DNA from: Salipaludibacillus neizhouensis
GTDB lineage: Bacteria > Bacillota > Bacilli > Bacillales > Salisediminibacteriaceae
Reading direction: 5' to 3'
Assembly (NCBI RefSeq): GCF_002886185.1
Contig: NZ_KZ614146.1
Location: 3,099,608 to 3,163,607, forward strand
Length of the DNA: 64,000 bases
The number at the start of each line of letters is the position of its first letter. The first letter of the stretch is position 1. Shown here piece by piece: positions 57,392-64,000 of this stretch. The translations under genes and the position numbers were made by a program. The notes below the pieces were generated by a model that searched no databases, was not told the DNA's origin, and saw nothing but the letters and a program-made list of their open reading frames with translations.

Positions 57392-57814
57392 TTACAGTTG
57401 AACTAAATTGTGTTTGATCCGTTGAAGCATCGCAGATAGCTGTTTCAGTTCCTGTTCACCAAATCCCAGCTGCATCTGGTTCAAAAATTGTTCCCGTTCC
57501 TTGTTGAGGGTTTCAATTTGCTGACGTCCATTTTCGGAAAGTTTAACAAGTGTAAATCGGTTATCTTCCGGGCTGGTACGACGAATCACCATATTTTCGC
57601 CCTCCAACTGTTTCAAATGGCGGGTAATGGCCGCATGATCGATGCCAACCAGCTTTTTAAGCGCAGTTTGACTGATTTCCTTAGAGTGGTAAACATGAAA
57701 CAACACTTGCATACGGGATGCGCTAATCCCTGTACACCGTTCAAATGTACTGAGTAGTTGATGATGAAGGTCCAGGATCTGTTTAAAAGTTTCTTCTGAT
57801 GATATGTGCGACAA
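57392..57814 (-). CDS. MarR-family transcriptional regulator
   Basis: 140 residues from TTG 57814, which has AAAGGAG seven bases upstream; an ATG at 57868 lies inside the operator palindrome and lacks a site. The winged helix reads ISQTALKKLVGIDHAAITRHLKQLEGENMVIRRTSPEDNR, with coiled dimer helices at both ends. It lies upstream of the nitroreductase gene and next to a 48-bp palindrome, so it is likely an autorepressor responding to quinones or electrophiles. Confidence 0.92.
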   Translation of the reverse strand: MSHISSEETFKQILDLHHQLLSTFERCTGISASRMQVLFHVYHSKEISQTALKKLVGIDHAAITRHLKQLEGENMVIRRTSPEDNRFTLVKLSENGRQQIETLNKEREQFLNQMQLGFGEQELKQLSAMLQRIKHNLVQL

Positions 57815-57834
57815 GAGATATCTCCTTTCTTTTT

Positions 57835-57882
57835 TACGTGACATATCAATGTTTGATGAATCAAACATTGATATGTCACGTA
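57835..57882. promoter_or_regulatory. 48-bp palindromic operator of the MarR gene
   Basis: TACGTGACATATCAATGTTT plus GAT (57835-57857) is followed by GA and then by the exact reverse complement (57860-57882). Each arm contains its own dyad ATCAATGTTTGAT, so two regulator dimers could bind side by side. It starts about 20 bases upstream of the TTG start at 57814. Confidence 0.78.
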
Positions 57883-58001
57883 ATTTAACACATTCTAATT
57901 ATAAATGCAATTAATTGGAATTAAGATTAGCAATCAATTCCTAACTTGTTTGTTTATGCTTTAATTGAATACACTTACTTTTTATTTTGCAATTATTGAT
58001 T

Positions 58002-58226
58002 TCAATTACATCTCATTTTTTGTAAAATCCAACCGGTTAACTGGTGGAAAAATAAATACGTTCCGACAATCAATGCCATTATTGTAGCAATAAATGTTTC
58101 TTTAAAATAACTTTGAATCGTGATTATGACTATTAATAAAGTAAATAACAGAATAGTTGATACGGTGAAAAAATTCTTTTTCCGATTGTTCTCCTTTAAA
58201 CATTTCATTGAAGTTTTTTCCGTCAC
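58002..58226 (-). CDS. Small membrane protein, possible
   Basis: 74 residues from GTG 58226, with two clear membrane segments (FFTVSTILLFTLLIVIITIQ and FIATIMALIVGTYLFFHQLT). No strong ribosome binding site is visible at the start. A second small frame with one membrane segment (58236-58355, GTG start, 39 residues, including YIVLIVICVLGLFSGIRLL) lies just upstream on the same strand. The two could be a coupled pair or a broken single gene. No family is recognised. Confidence 0.4.
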   Translation of the reverse strand: MTEKTSMKCLKENNRKKNFFTVSTILLFTLLIVIITIQSYFKETFIATIMALIVGTYLFFHQLTGWILQKMRCN

Positions 58227-58409
58227 GGAGGAAAATTACACGTTGTTAGTAGCCGCCTGCATACGGATCGTGGGTAATCGTAATAAACGAATGCCACTAA
58301 ATAATCCCAACACACAAATAACGATAAGAACAATATATCTTCTTTTGTAATACACTCCAATCTTGAAATATATTTTCAGCCTTCTACAAACAAACTTGCT
58401 ACTTCTAAA

Positions 58410-58649
58410 CTAATCAACACATCCACATTCATATTCCTTGAATTTATATTCTTTATAGAGTCTTGTTCCTATAAAATCACTTGTATCAGATGTAAATACT
58501 CTTACTATTGGAGCAATATCCCTTTCCGCTAAGTATTTTGCATAATTATCCAAAATAACTAGAGAGATTAAATGATATTCGTTCATGTCCATAAAAAAAT
58601 CATTATGTTCACAAACATCATATGTGACAGCAAGATAATATTTTTTCAT
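58410..58649 (-). CDS. Hypothetical protein
   Basis: 79 residues with a start at ATG 58649 and GGAG seven bases upstream. It is soluble, tyrosine- and aspartate-rich (NEYHLISLVILDNYAKYLAE) and ends YECGCVD with two cysteines. I recognise no family. It sits in a cluster of small genes. Confidence 0.65.
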   Translation of the reverse strand: MKKYYLAVTYDVCEHNDFFMDMNEYHLISLVILDNYAKYLAERDIAPIVRVFTSDTSDFIGTRLYKEYKFKEYECGCVD

Positions 58650-58721
58650 AATACCACTCCAATGTAGGTAATTCTAACTTTTTATTAAAAGATAGCTACT
58701 CCGATAGCTTAAGTAAATGGT

Positions 58722-59009
58722 TCACAAAGACTCTTTATAAGTAACTAAAAAAGGGGGGAACAAAGAACCAATTATTAAAATAAAAATAGCTATCCCAAGT
58801 GTCACAATAATGTTGCTAAAAGGGGATAGGAAGTTACCGAAGATAAGCATTGGCAGAATAGTTAAGGAGACAAAAATGAATCTACCTGCAATTGTTATCT
58901 TATGTATCGTACCGCATTCGCTACATTTAATAGGTTTATAATTCCACCAGAAGGATTTATAGATTTTACTCCAACTAAATTGTGCTTTACAGTTCTCACA
59001 TTTTTGCAA
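58722..59009 (-). CDS. Small zinc-ribbon membrane protein (CXXC-X20-CXXC type)
   Basis: 95 residues. An N-terminal CENC and CSEC pair, 21 residues apart, form a zinc ribbon; FSWSKIYKSFWWNYKPIKC and the following two membrane helices (about 42-65 and 68-90) match the layout of the cxxc_20_cxxc small-protein family (TIGR04104). The function of that family is unknown. The start ATG 59009 follows GAGGTG. Confidence 0.75.
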   Translation of the reverse strand: MQKCENCKAQFSWSKIYKSFWWNYKPIKCSECGTIHKITIAGRFIFVSLTILPMLIFGNFLSPFSNIIVTLGIAIFILIIGSLFPPFLVTYKESL

Positions 59010-59134
59010 AACAAAATCACCTCATTTTTTTCTAGTGTCTAAGATATTATATTCTTACTTTGTTAAAGAAAATAGTACCTGACAGAACGACAACTACTTA
59101 TTCCATTTTTGCACTTCTTTAGTTCAATAACCAA

Positions 59135-59443
59135 TTATTCAACCACTATTTTACTTGCAACTATATTATCTATTGAGTTATTTTCTCCGTTGTCTAAGAC
59201 CCAAATATCAACTTTTAGGTCCTTCTTAAATTCAGAAAAATCATCAACTTCTCCTAAAAACTCAGTTTCATCATCTACCAAAATTTCATAAGTAGGATAA
59301 CTAGCCTCTGGGTCAACGTCATCTGTTCCCACTACAATACTTGCGTTTTTCACTTCCAAAATAATACCGTTAAAATCCGAACCGTTTCCACATCCTACTA
59401 ATATTAATAAAAATCCTACTAAAAAGACTATGATAATACGCAT
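59135..59443 (-). CDS. Small putative lipoprotein
   Basis: 102 residues from ATG 59443, after GGAGG; an upstream in-frame ATG at 59479 is unsupported. The signal MRIIIVFLVGFLLILVGCGN carries a lipobox. The mature part has FNGIILEVKNASIVVG and YEILVDDETEFLG, like the beta-barrel of DUF3221/YobA-type secreted proteins. The role is unknown. Confidence 0.75.
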   Translation of the reverse strand: MRIIIVFLVGFLLILVGCGNGSDFNGIILEVKNASIVVGTDDVDPEASYPTYEILVDDETEFLGEVDDFSEFKKDLKVDIWVLDNGENNSIDNIVASKIVVE

Positions 59444-59540
59444 TGAAAACCTCCTATAATAATGTTTGACGTTCAACAAAGCTTTTAAGTTTCAACAGAG
59501 TTCAACATAACTGCTTCGGTTCCATTTTTTCAAAATCCAA

Positions 59541-59582
59541 AAAACACTCAGATATATATATATCAATATCTCTGAGTGTTTT
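59541..59582 (-). terminator. Terminator after the dus gene
   Basis: AAAACACTCAGA (59541-59552) and TCTGAGTGTTTT (59571-59582) form a perfect twelve-base-pair stem around an AT-only loop, followed on the minus strand by TTTTGGATTTTG. Confidence 0.8.
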
Positions 59583-59679
59583 ATAGAAAATCATATTTAA
59601 TTAGACAAATATTCTCTCCAACCACCGCTACTTCATGTATGAATTAGCAAAACATACCAACTGGCCGTATATATCTTAA

Positions 59680-60663
59680 TTATAATATACTACAATCAAC
59701 ATTATTTGACCCAAAGTTATCAAGCAATGCACGCACTTCATCTGTTGACGCTGTGTTCATCATCTGATTTCTTAATTCACTTGCCCCTCGAAACCCACGC
59801 ACATATATCTTAAAAAAACGATGAAGAGGTTTGAATGGACGCGGTTCATATTCCTTTGAATAGTGATCATGGAGGTCAAGCTGTAGTCTTAAGAGATCCA
59901 GAAATTCCTCACTACTATGCTCTTTTGGCTCCTTTTCAAAGGCAAATGGATTTGTAAAAATACCACGCCCAATCATAACCCCATCAACACCGTATTGATG
60001 AACGAGGTCCAAGCCGGTTTGACGATCAGGAATATCCCCATTGATCGTCAAAAGTGTATCTGGTGCGACATGATCACGAAGTTTCTTAATCTCCGGAATC
60101 AGTTCCCAATGAGCATCCACACTACTCATTTCCTTTTTTGTACGCAGATGAATAGAAAGATTTGCGATGTCTTGCTTCAATATGTGTGTAAGCCAGCCGC
60201 GCCATTCGTTTACATCCGTGTAACCAAGCCTTGTCTTCACACTTACGGGCAGTCCTCCTGCTTTTGCTGCTTGTATTAATTCCGCTGCAACCTCTGGACG
60301 ACGGATAAGACCGCATCCCTTCCCATTTGCTGCCACATTCTGTACTGGACATCCCATATTGATATCTATACCGCGAAAACCTTCTTCTGCCATCCCAATA
60401 CTCATTTGTCGAAAATATTCAGGTTTATCTCCCCATATATGGGCCACAAGTGGTTGTTCATCTTCCGTAAAAGCTAAACGCCCACGAACACTTTGGTGCC
60501 CCTTTGGATGACAATAACTTTCTGTGTTTGTAAACTCCGTAAAAAATACATCCGGTCTAGCTGCTTCACTCACTACGTGGCGGAAAACAACATCCGTCAC
60601 ATCTTCCATTGGTGCCAATATAAAAAATGGACGTGGTAAATCACGCCAAAAATTTTCTGTCAT
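59680..60663 (-). CDS. dus: tRNA-dihydrouridine synthase
   Basis: About 328 residues. The N-terminus [37 protein letters not shown] with the catalytic Cys in the GKGCG loop, [26 protein letters not shown] and [12 protein letters not shown] mark the Dus family. It reduces specific uridines of tRNA with NADPH and FMN. The start is placed at ATG 60663; TTGs at 60669 and 60675 are nearer the GAGAGG site and possible. A hairpin with a T-run lies at 60727-60752. The gene is alone in its unit. Confidence 0.93.
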   Translation of the reverse strand: MTENFWRDLPRPFFILAPMEDVTDVVFRHVVSEAARPDVFFTEFTNTESYCHPKGHQSVRGRLAFTEDEQPLVAHIWGDKPEYFRQMSIGMAEEGFRGIDINMGCPVQNVAANGKGCGLIRRPEVAAELIQAAKAGGLPVSVKTRLGYTDVNEWRGWLTHILKQDIANLSIHLRTKKEMSSVDAHWELIPEIKKLRDHVAPDTLLTINGDIPDRQTGLDLVHQYGVDGVMIGRGIFTNPFAFEKEPKEHSSEEFLDLLRLQLDLHDHYSKEYEPRPFKPLHRFFKIYVRGFRGASELRNQMMNTASTDEVRALLDNFGSNNVDCSIL

Positions 60664-60726
60664 AGTCAAACTCAAATCCTCTCATTATGAGACATCCGGA
60701 CAACCCCTAATGTCCACACCAAAAAT

Positions 60727-60752
60727 AAAAAGCAAAGATGTCCCTGCTTTTT
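60727..60752 (-). terminator. Hairpin with T-run upstream of dus
   Basis: AAAAAGCA (60727-60734) and TGCTTTTT (60745-60752) pair around ten bases, with T-runs on both strands. On the minus strand it faces dus and could end transcription coming from upstream or act as a leader attenuator. The 840-base spacer 60676-61516 has nothing else supported; a 46-codon lysine-rich frame at 61120-61260 lacks a ribosome binding site. Confidence 0.5.
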
Positions 60753-61516
60753 TTACTTTTACTATGTTTAAATACTTTTTATCAAATCTTGTTCATTATA
60801 CTATTTAATATTAACAAATAAAAGTGCAAGAAACTAGCAACACTGGGGGTTAAATACCATATTAACAATTGTCTTATGTGTCTACTGAAAATACACTTTT
60901 ACTGAATTAGATATCTATTAAGCTGCTCACATTTTCTTTCGTGAGTTATTTTGCATACCTAAGTGTAGTATCCGGTAAACTGGACCTAAAAATTCCTAAT
61001 TGCTACGAGTTCAGGTCCATTGTTTAATGTTAACGATTTGGTCGTGTAGGCATCAGATTATTGTCTACTCTCATGTAAATACTGACATGCTAGACCAACT
61101 GCAACTAAATTGAGGAATCCTATTTAGTGAATACTGACACTTTAGCAGACTTCTTCATGGCTCCCCTTACTTTAACAGTTATATTACCTACAATTTGAAG
61201 TAATTCAATTTTCAGAATTGTTTTTGGTGTTTTTTTTTGATGCTTGAAATTTAGGTTCATCTATCTTTAATTATATAACTTTATCATCTTTAATCTCATC
61301 AAATGTACAAACAGAAGAGGAGCATATGCAGGCATACTTCCCCCTTTAAAGATATTCATTACTGATTCTTTACTTCAATAACTAAAATAGCAATCCCTGT
61401 TTCTTCAAGAATTGCACCAGTTAGTTAAAGAAGGATAAAATAACGTTGACGTTGAATTATATATTAAATAATCATGGGCATTTAATGGTTAAATCAAAAA
61501 CTAAAGGAGTATTCTA

Positions 61517-61966
61517 ATGAATAATATTTTTGAGGTCACGTATACAGATGAATTATTAAATCGTATCGAAAACTTAAACGTAAATTCACAATCAAAATGG
61601 GGAAAAATGGATGTCGCTCAAATGTTAGCTCATTGCTCGTCTTTCCAAGATATCGCAATGGGATATTCTTTACCCCCAAGAGGTTGGTTAGGGTTATTAG
61701 TAGGTCGATTTGCAAAACCCATTTTTTATAATGACAAACCTTTACCCCACAATATGTCTACTATTCCATCCATTGTAATTACAAGTAAAAAAGAATTTGA
61801 AATAGAAAGAGAAAAACTGAAACAAAAAATTATTACATTTCAAAAGAATGGACCAGAGGCTTGTACAGGTCATCCACATCCTTTTTTCGGAAAATTCACT
61901 TCCGAACAATGGGGAAAAGGAATCTACAAGCATCTTGACCACCATTTAAAACAATTTGGTGTTTAA
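61517..61966 (+). CDS. DUF1569 family protein
   Basis: 149 residues. LNVNSQSKWGKMDVAQMLAH and the helical bundle with conserved His (AQMLAHCSSFQ, GHPHPFFGKFTSEQWGKGIYKHLDHHLKQFGV) match DUF1569, a DinB-like four-helix bundle family. His residues in MLAH and YKHLDHH are probable metal ligands. ATG 61517 follows AAAGGAG. The substrate of the family is unknown. It is the only plus-strand gene in the last 8 kb. Confidence 0.88.
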   Translation: MNNIFEVTYTDELLNRIENLNVNSQSKWGKMDVAQMLAHCSSFQDIAMGYSLPPRGWLGLLVGRFAKPIFYNDKPLPHNMSTIPSIVITSKKEFEIEREKLKQKIITFQKNGPEACTGHPHPFFGKFTSEQWGKGIYKHLDHHLKQFGV

Positions 61967-62376
61967 TGCAGGAGTTTAATTATACCGTACCATCTTAAAG
62001 TAACCTGCGTCGTTACTGTTAGTACATTTCACAAAGTAGGCTAAAAAGTGAAGACCTTTTGCTGCTCAGTATAAAGGCTACTACGTACTGACAGTTACTC
62101 CACAATCTGGTCCTATTCACAAAGAAAGGGCCAATTCTTATTACAGATTCGCGCCTGATTGTTGAAGATTCTTTTTCTGCTGAACAGTATCGTTGTACTC
62201 CCTCAGTTAGATTCTATTTACTCACAAATGCTCGCTTATTCGCAGGATTTCAGACCACTTCTAAGAACAATGACGGATGAATGGAATGAGTTTTGATAAT
62301 AAAGGCTACATGAAGGCATGCGGGAATAGAGGAGTCAATAGTAGCTCCATTTATTTCCATAATATACTGCACGCAT

Positions 62377-62500
62377 CTCCACGCCGCCCCTGGAGGCTAT
62401 CCCTCCCATGTCTCAACGGGTCATTTGCCCTTTCATTCCTTCGTCATGCCTATCCAAGGGGTGGAGGCCGGTTTTGCTGCGCAAACGGGTCAGTGCCCTT
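62377..62500. other. GC-rich structured element, possible ncRNA or mobile repeat
   Basis: This stretch is clearly richer in G and C than its surroundings. It opens with the hairpin CTCCACGCCGCCCCTGGAG (62377-62395) and holds two near-identical blocks, AACGGGTCATTTGCCCTT (62415-62432) and AACGGGTCAGTGCCCTT (62484-62500), with another hairpin (GTTTTGCTGCGCAAAC) before the second. There is no supported reading frame. It could be a structured RNA or a dispersed repeat. The rest of 61967-62618 shows no gene. Confidence 0.5.
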
Positions 62501-62618
62501 AGGTACAACGGTATCCAGTACTCCGCGCTTTCTCTGTAATCCTACGAATAAGCCAACATTCAAGAATTATTAAACTACTTTTAATTACTTTAAAGCCTTA
62601 CTTAGTTTACGATTAGAA

Positions 62619-63893
62619 TTAAGCTGCTATAGGTGCTAATGGTTGTACTTTCTGAGAACAATATGATTCATGATTTTTAGATATTGCCACCAATATTCTT
62701 GCTAATTTCCCCACGAGTTTCATGATAGATTTCATTTTTTTCATCTTTTTGACTTTAACATTATTAAAATGAATCTGCTTGAAATCAGAGTTATTGCTCA
62801 CAAGGCTTAATGTCGTTAAAAATAAAAATCGCCTTAGTCGAGATCTCCCACGTTTTGAAACGACAATTTGTCCTTTCCATTTACCCGAGCTTGCTTCTGC
62901 CAGATGTAGTCCCGCATGTCGTAATAGAGAATTACCATGCGCGAAGCCACTTAAATCACCAGCTTCTCCTAAAATACCCGCCAATGAAATTTCACTAATT
63001 CCTTCAATGGCAATTATTTTTTTAGCGAAAGTAATTTGATCAAGTACGGAAGTGACTTCTTTTTCTACTCTTTCGAGTTGGACTTTTGCTAAATCGAATT
63101 CTTCAAGTAAATGTTCTAAATGAAGCTTATAGGCTTCGTGTGCTTGTTTACTGCCTACAGAATTTTTTGCTAAGTCAATTAACGATTGTGCTTTTTTAAG
63201 TCCTGCGTGACGTTTCATCACTGTTTTCCAACCTTTCACTATATCCTGTGCTTTCATGGAACATAGTTCTGAAGGTGTAGGAAATAACCGAAGTGTTGCG
63301 ATTGCCCCTTTTCCTTTTACATCTTTAAATACTTCTCGAAGTTCAGGGAAGACAATATCTACCCAACGATTTATTTGGTTAATAGAACTGGTGAGGCGTT
63401 TAACGATTACATCTCGGTTAGCCATTAGCACTCGAAGCTTTTCAAAAGCTTCAGAAGTGGGCCGGATAAAGGAGTAATACCCATTCTTGATCATATCTGC
63501 AATCACAAGGGCATCTTTTTTATCGCTTTTAGATTGGGTATTATCACGATTTTCTTTATTTCTTTTCACATGGTGAGGATTAACGGTTACTACATCAATA
63601 TCTTGATCATATAACCATTTAGATAGGTTCAACCAGTAATGTCCGGTAGGTTCCATCCCAACTATTTCAGTATTTAATCCTTTTGAAAGTTTTAAATGAC
63701 AAATCCATTCCATTAATCTAGCGAAACCTTTCTCGTTATTTTCAAAAGTGAGAGGATCACCGACGACAATACCACGGAAATTTACAGCTCGTGCAACATG
63801 AACATGCTGTGCTATATCCACACCAACAACAAGATGTTTATCAGAAATTCTTTCAATTAGTTGATTTTGTTTGTCTTGCATTTTAAACTTCAT
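62619..63893 (-). mobile_element. IS110-family transposase
   Basis: 424 residues and apparently complete. The N-terminal DEDD domain has VVGVDIAQHVHVA, GMEPTGHYWLNL and SKSDKKDALVIADMI, the four catalytic acids. After a coiled-coil (about 240-290) the Transposase_20 domain has AIEGISEISLAGILGE and HAGLHLAEASSGKWKG with the catalytic Ser region, then SKRGRSRLRRFLFL. It is a serine recombinase of the IS110 type guided by a bridge RNA. ATG 63893 follows AAGGAGG. IS ends are not identified. Confidence 0.93.
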
Positions 63894-64000
63894 ATAAGAG
63901 CTCCTCCTTAGATTTGAGTTTTAGTTTGGTATCTATACTCTTATCTTACTGAGGGGCTCTATTTTTTTCAAAGTCGAAATTAACGCACTACAGGAATGCT
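63894..64000 (-). ncRNA. Probable IS110 bridge RNA region, cut by the window
   Basis: In the IS110 group the non-coding end upstream of the transposase encodes the bridge RNA. This stretch is that position on the minus strand and includes AGAGCCCCTCAGTAAGATAA. The element's end lies past base 64000, so the fold cannot be checked. The call rests on known IS110 organisation. Confidence 0.35.

Noticed and set aside
61120..61260. 46-codon lysine-rich frame on the minus strand
   Set aside because: No ribosome binding site or family match; probably chance in AT-rich DNA.
62277..62573. 98-codon plus-strand frame across the GC-rich element
   Set aside because: Composition and repeats explain it better than coding; no ribosome binding site or domain.

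Overview
The window is AT-rich, low-GC Gram-positive chromosomal DNA. Strong AGGAGG-type ribosome binding sites, TTG and GTG starts, LrgA/LrgB, a YumC-type ferredoxin reductase, XylR-type and AraC-type sugar regulators and an IS110 element point to a Bacillaceae member of soil or saline habitats. The species cannot be named from sequence alone. Most genes lie on the minus strand. I see no rRNA, tRNA or CRISPR array.

Region 1 (1-22.1 kb) is a plant-polysaccharide island. It holds two intact GH2 enzymes, a GH1 beta-glucosidase, a GH43 beta-xylosidase-like enzyme, two GPH-type sugar symporters, an SDR, a heterodimeric ABC exporter, an AraC-type regulator and a CidA/CidB/LysR module. It is also littered with wreckage: a GH43 gene with an in-frame TGA, a LacZ-type C-terminal remnant, a truncated symporter and a broken partial copy of the first GH2 gene with its promoter region. 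A conserved element (core TTTGGTAYTTTTTTTA) occurs upstream of four glycosidase or sugar genes and in the broken copy. It is a good candidate operator or promoter box for the AraC-type regulator.

Region 2 (22.1-37.1 kb) is C2/C3 acid metabolism. One part has a hydroxyacid dehydrogenase, glycerate kinase, CdaR-type regulator and MFS transporter. The other has the three-subunit glycolate oxidase GlcE-GlcF-GlcD, malate synthase G, a malic enzyme and a fumarylacetoacetate-hydrolase-fold protein. Together glycolate goes to glyoxylate, then with acetyl-CoA to malate and on to pyruvate.

Region 3 (37.2-46.3 kb) has a 700-residue glycosidase-like protein of uncertain family with a long repeat-bearing upstream region, a NarL-type two-component system, and a compact P450 system (P450, SDR, ferredoxin reductase, ferredoxin).

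Region 4 (46.8-53.1 kb) is a complete glucuronate pathway: UxaC, UxuB, UxuA, KdgK and KdgA take glucuronate to pyruvate and glyceraldehyde-3-phosphate. A convergent ROK repressor has a matching operator-like box at its own promoter and at that of uxaC.

Region 5 (53.3-64 kb) is mixed accessory DNA: a TetR regulator divergent from a KstD-like flavoprotein, a deleted siderophore hydroxylase pseudogene, a nitroreductase with a MarR regulator under a 48-bp palindrome, several small membrane or lipoprotein genes, a tRNA-dihydrouridine synthase, a DUF1569 protein, a GC-rich structured non-coding element, and an IS110-family transposase whose probable bridge-RNA end runs off the window.
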